In this document: in pieces, positions 22,373 through 35,736 of the stretch
Layout: each line of letters opens with the position of its first letter
Position numbering within the stretch: the first letter of the stretch is position 1
Assembly (NCBI GenBank): GCA_004123355.1
Contig: SCHM01000001.1
Span: 10,798,193 to 10,862,192 of the forward strand
Origin: Amphirosellinia nigrospora
Lineage: Eukaryota > Ascomycota > Sordariomycetes > Xylariales > Xylariaceae
Reading direction: 5' to 3'
DNA: 64,000 nucleotides
The notes under the pieces: generated by a model
Database searches by the model: none
The model's input: the letters and a program-made list of their open reading frames with translations, nothing else
What the model was told of the DNA's origin: nothing
Program-made: the position numbers and the translations under genes

Positions 22373-25300
22373 TTGCCTTCTCGTCTTCGCTCTCGCACCG
22401 AGGCCCCCGCCGATACTAGTCCTCCCGGCAAGGTATCTATTGATGTATTGAGCACGGACAGCACTACCAACAACGACGACGAGGACGACTCGCCAATTAT
22501 ACCCGAACCGGTCTTTTACCCGTTTACTCCCTGTCGACGACGACGGCCCCCTCTATCGGCATCGCCTTGGAACGATGCCCCCCATCGATCGCGATGACTC
22601 CGTTTCGCCCATGAACAGGAGTACTGGCATTTCCTCCCCATTGCAAGCCTCCGTATCGCATCCTTCCGCTGATTCTGCCCCGCGCGTGAGCGGAACACCG
22701 TTCCGGTCCGCGACTTGCCCATATCCAGCTCTCAGATTCTCGAGCTAGCTCAACAGCTAAATCTTGGGGAGCTGCACGACTATTCGAACGCAGACGAGCC
22801 AGAATCACGCGAGCAGTCTTATACACCCCGCCATGCCTCGAATCCAGCGACGCCAGGCCGCCTGTCTCCTATTCAACTACCTTCACCAGGTCGAACCAAG
22901 CTCGTACCTCCTCTGCAAGACCAGGACGAGAATGTCCTCGACGAGCCCGTCTCTCCTGGTCGGCGAAGTGTGCATTTCACAGGTACCGACACCGTGCTAG
23001 AGGCCCCTCGCCTGCCACACTCTCGACAGGCCTCGTGGGATGATGCAGATATGACGAACCGCTCACGCAGCGAGAGATGGATGTCCAGATTGAAGTCGAC
23101 GCTTAGCACTACGGGCGTGCAGCCGCCGAGAGCGCCGGGTATGGTGGAGCCCGGTGCCGCCTCGGCCGGTAGCTCACCCGTGTTGAATAGGTCCTACCAT
23201 ATGGCCGACACCTTGGATGAAGAACAGGGTAGTGATGCCGATGTGGAGGAGAGTGGCGATGAGGCACAGCAGAGAGAAGCCCCGAAGATGAAGAAGAGGA
23301 AAAGAATGAAGCGGCGTCTGAAGCAGCTCGATGTCTTCACCGCACCCAATACTCCCCGCCAGCCAGATGAGATCGGATCGCCGAGCATGGGTGACCGCTT
23401 CCAAACGCTCGTGAGGCGATCCACTATGCCCGATGCTGCTGATCACCGGGCTGGTTTATCTGAAGGGGAGGGTCGAGACCAACTAGCGAGGAGGCCCGCC
23501 TGGCGACGTGGGAATTCCTGGATAGGTGCCCAACGAAATGGCAATGTCACCGCCGAGGAAGCCGAGAGTCCCCAGCCTCGATTCCCCGGCCACCGCCGGC
23601 GAATCTCTGAAATGTTCGGGGCCGGTACTGCTTCTGATGGGGAGGCTCTCGGTCCACCGAGGAGGCCCTTCTTGAGCTCCGAGAGAGCTGCCACTTTCGG
23701 CGCCCAGAGGTGGAAACAGGTCAAGCATACACTGAAGATGTTGGGCAAGAAGAAGACCGACCAGTTTGACTTCTACAAGTCGGCCGAGCTTATTTCCGAG
23801 CTACGTGCTGTCACACCAGCTGTCGTGATTCTTGCTAGCATGCTGCAGCGGGACGAACATGGTAATAAGCGTATCCCGGTTCTACTCGAGCAGCTGAAGA
23901 TACGCGTTACCGATAGCTTCCCTGAGGATAGCACGAGTGAGAGGCATTCTTTGTTCACTATCTCCCTGGAGTATGGTAACGGAAATAGCCGGATGACCTG
24001 GACAGTCACTCGTAGCGTCCGAGAGATTTGGAACATGCATTGGAAGTATCGACTGTCGCTAAAAAATGATCGATCATTACCAACCGGCCCAAACCAGCGT
24101 GGCCGCCCCAAGCAACCTGCTTTCCCCAGAAAGGCGTTCCCATACCTCAGATCGTATCAGAACCGGGACGAGTCTGACGAGGATGAGAGAACACAAGGCC
24201 CTAGAGCGGACGACACTGCGGCCGAAGGAACCGCAGCCGAAGGGACTGCTGGAGAGGGAACCGCAGCGGAGGCTACAGCCAGTGACATTGATAGGAGACC
24301 TAACGCAGGCAGAAAAAAGTCTCGTATGAATAACTTTCTGCCACGTCGACAATCTTCTGGCTTAGGAGAGGGTCGTGAAGGCTCTGGGCTCAACCCTCAG
24401 AATGCGGCTGCTGCACAAAGGCGGTTCATCGAAAAGCAACGCAGAACCCTAGAAAAATATCTCCAAGACATGATACACTGGCTTATGTTCCGACCAGACA
24501 GCAATCGACTCTGCAAATTTCTGGAGTTGTCTGCTCTTGGTGTGCGATTGGCGGCAGAAGGCAACTTTCATGGAAAAGAGTGTTATTTGCATATTCAGTC
24601 TACGAAGGGCATTGATTTCAGGCGAGTGCTGACGCCCCAAAAAGTAATATCAAGGCATTCTCGAAAATGGTTTCTGGTCCGCCAGAATTATATCGCCGTC
24701 GTCGAGTCTCCAGCAACGATGAACATATATGATGTTTACCTAGTTGATCCTCTCTTTCGAGTAGAGTCTAAGAAAAGCAAGCTGAGGCGCTTTGGCAAGC
24801 TCATCAAAGGAACTACGGAGAAGGAGAAGGGTAAAGAGATTGCTCACTATACCGACGAGGACGTGCCTGAAAAACACCATTCACTAAAACTATTCACTGC
24901 GGAGAGAAAAATCAAACTATTCTCTCGCAATCAAACTATCTTGCGGCAATTTGAGCAGTCAGTACTGGATATGCTAAAGCAAACTCAGTGGCATCAGCCT
25001 CATCGATTTGGCAGTTTCGCCCGGTAAGGAGAAACGCGTTTGCCCAGTGGCTGGTTGATGGACGAGACTACATGTGGAATGTTTCGCGTGCCATTAGTAT
25101 GGCGCAGGACGTCATCTATATCCATGACTGGTGGTTGAGCCCAGAGCTTTATATGCGTCGACCAGCGTGTATTAGTCAGAAATGGCGGCTTGATCGCTTG
25201 CTGCAGAGAAAAGCGAGGGAAGGTGTGAAGGTTTTTGTCATTGTCTACCGTAATGTCGAACAAGCGATCCCGATAGACTCGGAGTATACTAAGTTTTCCC

Positions 25301-28061
25301 TTCTGAACCTACACGACAATATCATGGTCCTGAGGTCGCCGAACCAATTGAAAAAGAACCAATTCTTTTATGCCCATCACGAGAAATTGTGTATTGTGGA
25401 TCACGACGTGGCTTTCATTGGCGGCATCGACTTATGCTTTGGTCGATGGATAACCCGCAACACCCAATTAATGACGATCGGCCCACAGGCATGGAACCTG
25501 ATCACGATGTTCCTCGGGATGGTGAACATTGCCAGCTATTCCCTGGAAAGGACTACTCAAATCCTCGAGTATTGGACTTCTTCAAGCTGGATGAACCTTA
25601 CGCCGAGATGTATGATAGGAGTAAAATACCGCGAATGCCGTGGCACGACATCTCGATGCAGGTTACTGGACAACCAGCAAGAGACCTCACGCGGCATTTT
25701 GTACAGCGGTGGAACTACCTTCGACGTGAGCGAAAACCTACACGACCTACGCCCTTCCTACTCCCTCCGCCAGACGCCAATGAATCAGATCTCGCTGGTC
25801 TCGGCTTGTCCGGTACCTGTGAGGTCCAAATGCTGCGTTCAGCAGGTGACTGGTCCCTTGGCTTCCCTAAAGATGTTAGAGAACACAGTATCCAGACTGC
25901 GTATGTCAAGCTTATCGAGGAGTCTGAACACTTTGTATATATGGAGAACCAATTTTTCATCACAAGCACCGAAACCCTAAATACAAAGGTTGTTAACCAA
26001 ATAGGAGATGCCCTCGTCGAGCGTATACTAAGGGCTCACCGAAACGATGAGGAGTGGCGATGTTGCATTCTGATTCCACTCATGCCTGGTTTCCAAAATA
26101 CCGTGGACCAGGCTGAGGGAAGCAGTGTGAGGCTAATTATGCAATTTCAATATCGAAGTATATGCCGAGGTCCTCATTCCATATTTGGACGTCTCGAGGC
26201 GGCAGGAATCAACCCTGAGGATTACATTTCCTTCTTTAGTCTGCGGACTTATGGTCACATGGGCAAAAAGAACGCGCTGGTAACCGAGCAACTTTATATC
26301 CATGCGAAGACTATCGTGGTGGATGACAGAGTTGCTCTCATTGGATCCGCAAATATCAACGAAAGGTCTCTTCTAGGCAACCGAGACTCTGAAACCGCCT
26401 GCATTGTGCGGGATACGGATATGACGTGGTCTACAATGGGGGGCGAACCCTACCGCGTTGGGCGGTTTGCTCACACCCTTCGAATGAGGCTCATGCGAGA
26501 ACATCTAGGTTTGGATGTGGATGCAATCACTGAGGACGATAGAAATGCGGATTTGAGTGCTGCGACCCAATTCGAAACCGAGATGGATCAAATGTACGAT
26601 GACGATTATGAATATCCGAACGCAGAAAGCTCAGCTCAAGCTCGACCCAACAAGCAGCGTCCCCAGGCAAACCCTTATCCTACTAGAAGCTTCAATCATG
26701 AGACTCAAGATCACGAAAATTCAAGACCTTCGTCATCTTCGTCCGCTGCCTCTGGCTCGTCAAAAGTCAAATCTCCTAAACGGGACCCTCAGGCCAGCCA
26801 CATCAAAGACGTGGAAGGCTACGGGGCAGATCACTGGAAAGATGCACAAGAAAAAGGGCAAGACCTAGGACGCGACTCGGCCGTTCTCAATGGCCGCGAG
26901 GTTGTCCTCTATCGGTCTGGCCAACCAGCGAAACCCCCAACCGACTCCGCACCCAATGGCTCGAACGAGACCATCGCTCCCAAAGAAAGAGGCCAAACCT
27001 CTGACAAAGGGAACAATGGGCTCCCACCTGCTACTTCCAATGGACTGAGCCAGTTGCCAATTGGCGCACAAAATACTGTTCTTCCAGTTGTTGATGATAG
27101 TGACATCGGAGGACCGGCCGTTCGTCTCGACGATTCCGGACGGCCGAGCTCCGAGTCTTCAAATCCGCTACTCACCGATATCGTAGCAGCAAAAATCGAC
27201 AAGGATTGTATGCGCGACCCACTCCTTCCTGCGTTTTGGGATGACATCTGGACCAGGGTGGCAAGGAACAACACCGTTCTGTACCGTCGGGTATTTCGAT
27301 GCATGCCAGATAGCGAAGTGTCCACGTGGAAGGATTATCATGAATACGACGAATATGCCCAAAGGTTTTCAGACAGCATGTTTAGCGACAAGGCTGAGCC
27401 TGATGGAACGAAATCCCAAGTAACCGAGATTAATGGCGCCGCAGCCAGTATTGCTGGCCCGGCTATTGCATCAGCTGGTCCAGCAATTGTGGAGAAAATG
27501 CTCATTGAGAAAGTAACCACAGGACATGAAAATGATTCCAAGGCCCGTGATACAAACGGGGGCTTAGAGACAGTAAATGAGAAAACGGAATTGTCCAGCT
27601 TGGATCAGTCAGGAGACGGGGCAAGACGACATTAATCTCGAAACGGAGAAGGTCAATACTAAGCAGTCGCTAGAGACATCTTCTCCCACCCAACCTACTG
27701 GAAACTTTCCATTCCCGACTTTAGAAGAACAACCAGAAGGCATGCATCTACAAACGCATAACGACAAGAAGCAAGATCGACGAACAACATTCTCAACGTC
27801 CGAAAAGTCAGCGCCGGGGCCGAACGGCGAGAGCACTATATACAATCAAAACTCGACGAAGCGTCGCCGACGAGCTACTACTAAAGGCAGTCGACGTGGG
27901 CCGACCTTTCCATATGATTTGCTGAGTCGCGAAGACGCAGAGGAATGCTGCAGTATGGTACAAGGTCACCTCGTTCAATTTCCATACGACTGGCTAGAAG
28001 CTGAGAAAAGGATAACCACTGGCTCTACCAAGCAGATTTGCTAGCGCCAAAGGAAATCTAG
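22373..28061 (+). CDS. SPO14: Phospholipase D (Spo14/Pld1 type, PX-PH-HKD-HKD)
   Basis: Hydrolyses phosphatidylcholine to phosphatidic acid and choline at membranes. About 1,890 residues in the order: disordered N-terminus (PSRLRSRTEAPAD...); a PX-like domain around 23760-24060 (FDFYKSAELISELRAVTPAV...WNMHWKYRLSLK); an insert; a PH-like domain around 24430-24780 (LCKFLELSALGVRLA...SRKWFLVRQNYIAVVESP); the first HKD motif HHEKLCIVDHD near 25378; the second HAKTIVVDDRVALIGSANIN near 26300; a long disordered linker; and the conserved tail VQGHLVQFPYDWLE ... DNHWLYQADLLAP. Frame discontinuities lie near 22530, 22735, 25020-25022 (C-run), 25448-25449 (G-run), about 27610 and about 28013, with homology continuing across each. 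The open frame at 22373 begins with TTG, so the real ATG is not identified; it may lie in an upstream exon or be affected by an error. Confidence 0.9.
24215..24280 (+). repeat. In-frame pentapeptide-like repeat inside phospholipase D
   Basis: Degenerate 15-nt tandem units encode TAAEG-TAAEG-TAGEG-TAAEA-TA. The repeat sits in the linker between the PX-like and PH-like regions, so it probably only lengthens a disordered segment. Confidence 0.7.
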
Positions 28062-29371
28062 TAAGTTTGATCCGGGGCCGTAGTGTCGGTCTTGTCGAAG
28101 AAGAGCCTTGGCTAACAATAATCCAGCAATTAATTGATCAACTCACATTTGGCAGTTGATGCGTACACCTTATTCTATCGTATACTGCCATATTCTATCA
28201 AATGAACTAGGATGGAGCGGTTGCACAAGGATGCTTCTTGTCTGGGATCTGTCAAAGCCGTCGACTGGTTCACGCAGTGAGAAAGAAGAAAATATTCTTA
28301 CTAATTATACTTCCATGGGGTTGGGTTGTGCCTGAAAAAAAAATAGATTTGCATAATGCGTCCACTTGCATAGCTTAGGTGTTGGCTATGATATTATATA
28401 ATACTGTATTCTTTTCCCGCTATCTTTATAGATTATGCCCTTGTCTTGTCGAGCTTCGCATGATATTGACAATCTATATATGTTTTGGGTTTTGAGTAGA
28501 TTGGGTGTATGTGTGATAGACTTATGCATATCAATGACGCCATAGGCAATTCGTATTTCTCGCGTTGTTAGTCGGAGACTATTTGTGAGATGATTTGGAC
28601 TGAACCATGCCCCCGAGCTCAAGTGAGAGCTGACGCCTCATATCTTACTACTACATCTCTCACTCTCCTATTCGACATGCACACACTAGTTGACTACATG
28701 GTCTTAACTTGGAAGGCATTAGACGGGTTGCATATAGTCTGATTATATACGGTATTATAAAACTATAAATATTGATCTCCATAAAGTCGGGAGCATAAAA
28801 AGTGCCCTCGGGGTATCAGCGCGCCGTAGTTCCATTTCCGCCCAACAACCCGCCCATAAGCAAGGGAGGTCGCGGAGTATATATATATATATATCTTCAA
28901 TTTGACACCAACGTTCCATTCAAAATTTGTCTTCCTTCTCCCGGTCGACCTATTGCTCCGAATATGCTATCCAAAAAGAAAAGAGAAAAAAAAAGGTGAG
29001 TGTGACTGTGAGTGTATTGAATGCAAATCGACAACCAATAGAGTTGGTATTCGAAGCACCCAACAAGCTTGATGGTACCTAGTGGTATCCTTTCCACGAT
29101 AGAGTAACCAAGAACGTAGATAATGATTATTATAAGTGAGTGGTCCGGATCCCATATATGTGGCAAGTCGCCCGCCGAGATAACGCCTTCTAGATAGATA
29201 ATGCCTGTGATGCCTGACAATCCTTATGCTGCTATAATGTAGGTATCTCAACGAGTAGACGGGAAATAATCAAGAAATGAGAGAAGAATAAACAGAAGAG
29301 AGTATTGCACGTTGTGAAGCTTGTTATCGCGCTTCGAAACCTGCTATGGCGTACGCAGTTATCACCAGGCA
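28062..29371. other. Convergent intergenic region with TA repeat
   Basis: 3' flanks of the phospholipase D (plus) and coiled-coil (minus) genes. It is A+T-rich. A (TA)n run of about 16 nt lies at about 28879-28894. No gene seen. Confidence 0.4.
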
Positions 29372-31858
29372 CTACTCGCTAAGACCTTCTCTCAACGCCT
29401 CGTGATCGACGACGTCGGGAGTCGTCTTCGTACCCGGGGTTTTCTTCTTCGCTGCTACGGCGAGGAATTCAGTAAACCCGGGGACGGCGCCTGGTTGGTT
29501 GATACCGGGTGAGCGGCTCAGAGGTTTCGTGCCGTCCTTCTCTTTGGTGGTCTGCGCGGAGATGATTGGCCGCGCACCTTCAGAGGCAGTACTGGTCCCA
29601 GTAGGGGTGCCGCCCCATGGTCGCCAACCGACCCATTTCCCTAATCTGGACGTCTCAGGCCCCTGGTGATGTGAAGACGCATTTGACCGCAGACTGCCGA
29701 TCGGGACGGCCCGAAGCTGTCTCGCAGTAGAGCGCTGCTTCTCTTGGCGGGGTCTCGTGATATCAATGGTCGCGCGGTGACGATGCTGCTTCCTGTCACG
29801 GACGAGGCAGACCCGAGTTGGCGGATCGATAGTTGGCTTGGCCGCGATCTCAATGTGTGGATGTCGAGGCCACCGGAAAGCGACACGATGGACTCGTGGG
29901 ACATTGTCCGACGAAGACGCCCGGCGACGGCTGGGCTATCTGAGTCTGTCGTTTCGCCATGGCCGACGGAGCTGTCGTCATAGATGACGCTGAGTCCTCG
30001 AGAAGAGACTTCGTCATCAGCAACCCAGTTCTCCATCGGTAGCAACGGCTCCGCCGGAACCTCGGCTCCATCCGACGACTCTTCCACGATGGGGTGTGCA
30101 ATACTCGGCTGAGCCGGGCCGAAGGGGAAGCAGGTCGGCACTTGAAAACCCCGTGCAGACATGCTTGACGGCCCTCTCTTGTGCATGGGTTGCCAGCCTG
30201 GCGACATTGGATCAATGCTCGACGTAGGTGAACCTGGGAATGACCCCGTAGGAGGGGCATCGAACAGGGAATTCCTGTTGTTGGAACGTGGGGAACTGGG
30301 GGCGGACGACATGGTATAGTCGGATTGTTGCCCCGAGAATGTTGACCAGCGGTTGGAGCGTATCGAGTTTTTGCGTGAATGGGGGGCTGACGAATACCTC
30401 ACTGGTCCGCCTGGCGGCGTGCTTGGATGGGTGACGGCAGGGTGAGCCAAAGCACCAGGTGCGAGCCCTAGACGCTTCTTCTTGGGCTTCTTGGCGTCTT
30501 GCTTGGCTGCCGAGACATGATAATGGTGATGTATGTGTAGTTCCTGCGATAGCCTACTTGGTGGCCTATACTCACGAATAGGCGATTGCTTGAGCTCGAG
30601 CTCGGCCCCAACGTCGGCGTCGTGCTACCTTCACGATCTTCTAGGGGCTGGTGATACTCTAGCTGCTCTCGGAGTGCTTGTATCTCATCGTTGGAGTTCA
30701 TCAACATCTCGCGTAGCTCGGCGATACCATACTGTAGATTAGCATTGTCCTGGAGCAGATCGCGCACGAAATGCCCTACGACATGGCTCCCTCCGTTCGC
30801 ATCATTCAAGGATTTGGCCGCGGCTGCTCCCTTCAGCGCCCGGCTGCCGTATTTAGCTCCTTCTCCATCTCGCGCTGTCTCTCAAGTCTGCCCATCATCT
30901 CGACGTGGTGTTCTCGTTCTTCCCTTGCTTCTTTCTCGATGCGCTCGAGCTGTTCCTGGAGGTCGTTAATGCCCCTCTCGGCTCGCTTCCACCTTGAGAC
31001 GGCTGTCCTGGATTCCTCGCGCGACATCGTCAAATTGCCTTGTAAGCTGGCCTGCTCTTCTTCGAGTGATGCGATCTGTCGCTCCAAAGCCTCGGCGCGG
31101 GCCGTCTCTGCTTCCAGTCGGCGAATGGTCTGCTGCGACGAAAGTAGTGTGGCCTCTAACAATTTAACGTGGGCTTCTGAATCGGTGACAGTCGTATTGA
31201 GGGCTTCGAGTTGATCTAAGAGATCCTTATTTTCTTCGATCATCTTCGTATTCATGGCCTCGAGTTCCTCGTTGTTGCTCTCAAGTTTTTCAATGCGAGC
31301 GGTCAACTCGCGCCGGTCACGCTCCGTATCGGCCCTGTAAGACTCGTGCCTTGCTAGAAGTGCCTGCAATTCCAATGTTAGGGATCTTTGACACACCCAT
31401 TGTTTTCCTGTGCCGTGCTGTCGTGCCAATAAGATTGTCGTACTAAGACGGAGGAATGTGGGCTGGGACTAGCGACTTATATACTGAGATTTCTTCAAAT
31501 TCCGCACTAAGCGGTGTTATATATGGGGAGGTAAGAAACAAGCAAGTTCTACAAGGCGCGTGTAGGATAGACGGCTACTGACTCGTTCATGATTGTTGCG
31601 CGATTGTGCACCCACCGGCAGATGATGAATATAACGGGGACCATGGCAGATAAGGAGCAGGATGAGGAGACACATGACGTACCTGGCCCATACGGGCAGC
31701 TTGATGTACGTCTTTTTCGACATTATCGAGAATAGCGTTGTTATGTCTCAGGAAAATACACTCGAGGGAGCCACAGCAGCACTTCAACAGAGACGTCTCA
31801 GGGATGTGGCGAGCTGAGCGTCGCGCTCGCCGTCGGCCGATAGTTGAGGATCAGCCAT
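29372..31858 (-). CDS. Conserved fungal coiled-coil protein, unknown function
   Basis: Start ATG at 31858 (MADPQLSADGERDAQLATSLRRL); stop at 29372-29374 after EGLSE. The first part contains LDNVEKDVHQAARMGQ and then a gtacgt donor at 31682. The exon layout between there and about 31390 is not resolved. From about 31390 to 30700 the protein is a long heptad-rich coiled coil (ELQALLARHESYRADTERD, KLESNNEELEAMN, EKEAREEREHHVEMMGRLE), then NANLQYGIAELREMLMNSN, a HIHHHYH cluster with basic AKKPKKKR, a Ser/Pro-rich middle and a tail with GKWVGWRPWG and KKKTPGTKTTPDVVDHEALRE. I recall orthologues with this layout but no function; a cytoskeletal or scaffold role would be a guess. Frame discontinuities lie near 31817, 30836 (one C short), 30606-30609 (C-run on plus) and about 29700. 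Confidence 0.65.
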
Positions 31859-32977
31859 GATGTCCGTAGGGAGGGAGATGAGATATGTCGAGTGCAAATA
31901 GACGAGATGGAGCGGGCGACGGGCATGCTGGGATGCTGGAAGGCTGTGGACTTATCGCATCGTGTCAGGGTTGAGGGTCAAAGTGTCAGGGCCAGGGGGT
32001 CAGGTAAATAGAATGACAAGACCGAATTGGAACGGGCGAGAAAGGAATGAGGCGTCTTGGACAAATGTTGACTCTTTTCGATTAGGCCGTTTGCGCGAGA
32101 AGGTGTTTTGTCTCACGCAACACCACAACGCAGTCAGTCTGTTCCCTCTATCTCAATCTCAATCCCGTTCTTACCCCCGCGAAGCCTCGAATCATGAACA
32201 ACAGAAATTGTTGCTTGTGAAATTGCGGCACGGCCTACCAGGTAGGCGTTGGGGTACTTCAGGGATCTCGCGTCAACATTGGTGGAGTCGTGACCCAGAT
32301 AGTCTAGCAGGGACACTGGATAGACTAAGGAGGCAATCATAATTAGTATATGAACAACCCCCAACTATACCGCTGAGAAGTTGCTTCAATTGTCTCGAAC
32401 GACGACTAGATGAGTACAGGATATTCAATTGAACAACAGAAGAAGAAGAAAGAAGAAGAGCAAAAAAAGAAAAAAGCAGCGGCTCGAGGAATGTGGATGA
32501 GATGTACAGCTGTAGATTTGTTGTCACTTGGACAAGTCACGCCCGAGTCGACTTTCGGCCAAGCGCAGGTGTTCGCATCCACTCCCATGTCCACTCCCAT
32601 GTCCACTCCTAGCCCTTGTACCTGCCTCAGCCAGCCCCTCGTCTGTGGTGGGGAAGAAAGCATCAGCTGCCAAACCAGGGGCGCAGGCCCATCGCGACAT
32701 GGGATTGGACAGACACGGTCTGGACACGGCGTCGGAGGGCGGGATGACGACAGTTTTGTTTCCATGATAATAACACCCTTGTCATTAATATACTACTCGT
32801 CAGTATAGTTGTTGCTTTGATTTCCCATTACCTACTTGCTTCTAAACTACAGCACCAAGATTCCTAACCGTACGAAACGCGAAGCACTATACTGGATAAA
32901 GAACCGCCACTCAATTATGGTTGTTGATTGACATAGTACAAGTTCGCCGTCACCCCTTTCCCGTTTGCATATAAACA
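31859..32977. other. Intergenic region with purine tract and 12-nt tandem repeat
   Basis: Holds an A/G-rich tract at about 32439-32475 and about 2.5 copies of a 12-nt unit (actcccatgtcc) at about 32580-32610. Frames crossing these encode only Lys/Glu or Pro/Ser-rich low-complexity text. No gene seen. Confidence 0.45.
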
Positions 32978-34930
32978 TCAAGCCACAAGTGATACGTCTA
33001 AGATGTCCAGTCCATTCTGGAGTTGGCCCTTTGATGGCATGGCCCTTCTGTCATTAACTCGGCCGACTTCGTCATGGCTGGATCTCGGCCCATGCTCGCT
33101 ACGGCCACGACGGTTTCACCCTTACAGTAGTAGGCAACGAACTTGCTCTCTGCCGGGTTACCTTGGAGCACGAGATCATCCCAGCCGTTGACTGTGTTGC
33201 CACAGTAGCGCAACTGCCCTGTTAGAGCACTCCAAAACACGGGCGTGAAGAACTCGGGTTTCGCAGAGGGCTTGATAATGTGCTTCGCAACGCTTCTACC
33301 TTGGTTTTGTGCCACATTCCAGTGCTCAATTCTCGTGTAGTTACCCTGGCCGCCTGGGCCGTGGTACGGGTAGGTTGCGATATCACCGATGGCATAGACG
33401 TCCTTAAGCCCAGTGACGAGGAAGTTCTCGTCCGTTTTCAGTGAACCATCCTGCTCAAGCCGTATTACCTTACTGTCTTTCAGGAATTCGGTCGCTGGGG
33501 CGACGCCAACGCCGAGGATGACTAGATCCGCTTCAAGTTTGGTACCGTCTTTCAGTACTACCGAGCCGACCTTGGATGGGTCGGACGTCGAAGGCTCGGC
33601 CTTGTCGACACTTGCCGACATGTAGAACTTGATGCCTTTCCCTTCGAGACCCTTTTGTAAGCCCGAACCAACTTCCTGACCAAGCACTCTCTCGAGCGGG
33701 ACGCTTTCCATGCCGATGACGGACACGTTATTGTCCGCAGCCGTGGCATTAGCAAGCTCCATACCGATAAAGCTGCTTCCGACAACAACAATCTTTTTGC
33801 CTTTCTCTCCGATAGCATCGACAATCTTCTTGGCGTCATGCAAAGTTCGCAATACGAATATGTTTTCAAGCACCTTGAAGCCCTGCAAGGGAAGGTAACG
33901 GGCGTGCCACCAGTAGCGAGGATCAGCTTGCCATACGTATGCTTTGTTCCGCTCTTCGTTATAATGGACTTGTTGCTAAAATCGACATCGGTGACTTCAT
34001 CTTGTACAAAGTCGATGGAGCCGGATTTGAAGAATTCAGCGTCTCTCCACTGTGCCTTGTTCACATCGGTCAATAAAGCTTTCGAAAGTTTAGTCCGATC
34101 AATGGGCAGGTAGCCCTCTCTGGTTACGACGGTAATGGGCCGGAGAAGCCGCCATCTCTTAGAGCCTCGACGGCGCCAATAGCACCACTGCCACACCCAC
34201 AACTACAACCTTGTCGGCGTCAGAGGTATTGACACCCCCACGGCATCTGATATTAGGCTTTCTTCGTCCAGATTTGATAGCGGCTTCTTCGCCCTTCACG
34301 TAGATGGCACCATCCCGCTCGACCACATCGAAGGCGGTAAGCGCATCTAGGGCCGGCGCATCCTCTACGTCGCCAGTTTTGGCATTGAAACACGCTATTG
34401 GGTAAGGTCTGTTAGCGGGTGAAGTGCTCCTAGCTATGTGAGGAGAAGGCAAACGACGGGTTTAGACTTACCTCCATGCCACGGGCAGACGAGGCGCCCA
34501 GATTTAGTCAGCTATGAGTATAAAAACACGTTAGGAAAGATCTGCATGTCTCAAATCATGGAACTTGCTCGACGGCACGGAATAAGAAGACTAAGGGATA
34601 TGGCACGGGAGGGTTTTAATACGCACCACGCCGTTGACGGGGGGCGCCGTAATGTGTGCACTTGGTGCCGACGGCCTGGATCTGGCCATCGCCAGCATTG
34701 AGGAGCAGGACTTTACCACCCTCGATACCTTCAACCTCAACCTCCTTCTTCTCGCCAGGCTGTAGAGACAGCGAGGACACGTCCTTGAGCTTGTATTCGG
34801 CATGGCTCTGCGCGGTTGCGTGGCAGTAAATGATCTGAGTGACGTTTAGGGCTCGTCAATTGGACCTGGGATACACAAAGATACGGGGTGCTGCTCTGAG
34901 TTGTGAGAAGGCAACCCGGGTTGAATTCAT
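32978..34930 (-). CDS. Rieske-domain AIF-type FAD/NAD(P)-dependent oxidoreductase (AIFM3-like)
   Basis: Flavoprotein of the pyridine nucleotide-disulphide oxidoreductase fold with an N-terminal Rieske 2Fe-2S domain. The Rieske ligands are split over exons: KCTHYGAPPVNGV, then [22 protein letters not shown] (CxH...CxxH). The FAD-binding loop follows (VVVVGGGSGAIGAVEALRDGG), then TREGYLPIDRTKLSK, the NAD-binding loop IVVVGSSFIGMELANATAA, and the FAD-contacting DVYAIGDIATYP near the C-terminus. The stop is at 32978 if the last frame (PSKGQLQNGLDILDVSLVA) is right. A plausible start is ATG 34930: MNSTRVAFSQLRAAPRIF is Arg/Ser-rich and would suit a mitochondrial presequence, but the first splice (gtgtat donor) is weak. 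Missing bases are inferred near 34639-34644 (G-run on plus), 34186, 34128, about 33900 and about 33030. Confidence 0.8.
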
Positions 34931-35736
34931 GGAATATGGCCTTCACGAAAGTCTTGACGAAATTCTCGACGGAGAGGTAGGGGAGGAACGAAAAGGTTCG
35001 GGAGATGGCCAGTCTGGATGTGGGCGAATAGGCGAATAGGAATGGCAGTTGGGATGAGGGAACGGCATACGCAAGCAGTCGGGTCGTGCTCCGGACGAAG
35101 TGAGACGCGGGGTGGATGGCGTTCGTTCGATGCTGTATAAGCAACCCATTATGGTGGTGTCATCCCACGGCAAGCTCATGTCGAGCTCGTAATCCAAGGC
35201 CCGTGAATGGTCGAAGCTGTGACATGCTCCCGTTTCGTGACATCACTGATTTGCCCGACTGGGTAAAAAGTAGGGGCCTGGACTGGCTACGCACGCTAGG
35301 AGTGCACCTAATATGCAAGTACCCCTCTATGGTCTATGCGGTACTTTAAGTCTAACACTGCCCCGGGTAGAGGTAACATCCACGCGTTCTACTTATATAA
35401 CATTATCGACCCAAATCAATTGAAATAACAACGCTGATTAAGTTTGAGTGTTAGTCTCATATAATAGCTCCCAAATATGATAAGCGGTGTGTCTTATTAT
35501 CGTAGGTATAACCAACCCCGTGATGTGAAGACAGTGATCCAGATTGGTTTCTAGATTGATACTCAAAATGCGGAACCTGCCGCTCTACTACGGGTGTGGA
35601 CGGATACATGTTTGAGATCGAAACGGCGGAAGAACCGGGTACTAGGGACGCTAACGTATGATGGGTATCTAGTTAAACCCAGAGAAAAGTTTGGTTGCTG
35701 TGGTGTCTGAATTGGTCTCATTCTTCATATAACTCT
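34931..35736. other. Intergenic region
   Basis: Upstream of the AIF-like gene and downstream of the transcription factor gene (both minus). No coding or repeat signal recognised. Confidence 0.35.

Noticed and set aside
22715-27635. Three separate phospholipase-like genes or a decayed phospholipase
   Set aside because: The three frames carry consecutive parts of one Spo14-type protein with both HKD motifs and the conserved tail intact; the breaks fall at base runs, as in essential genes elsewhere in the window.
32410-32808. A Lys/Glu-rich small protein
   Set aside because: The frame is produced by a purine tract and a 12-nt tandem repeat; no conservation or intron support.
34737-35144. A 135-residue minus-strand gene upstream of the AIF-like protein
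   Set aside because: The frame starts at TTG and runs out of phase through the Rieske exon; the true coding frame there is the Rieske one.
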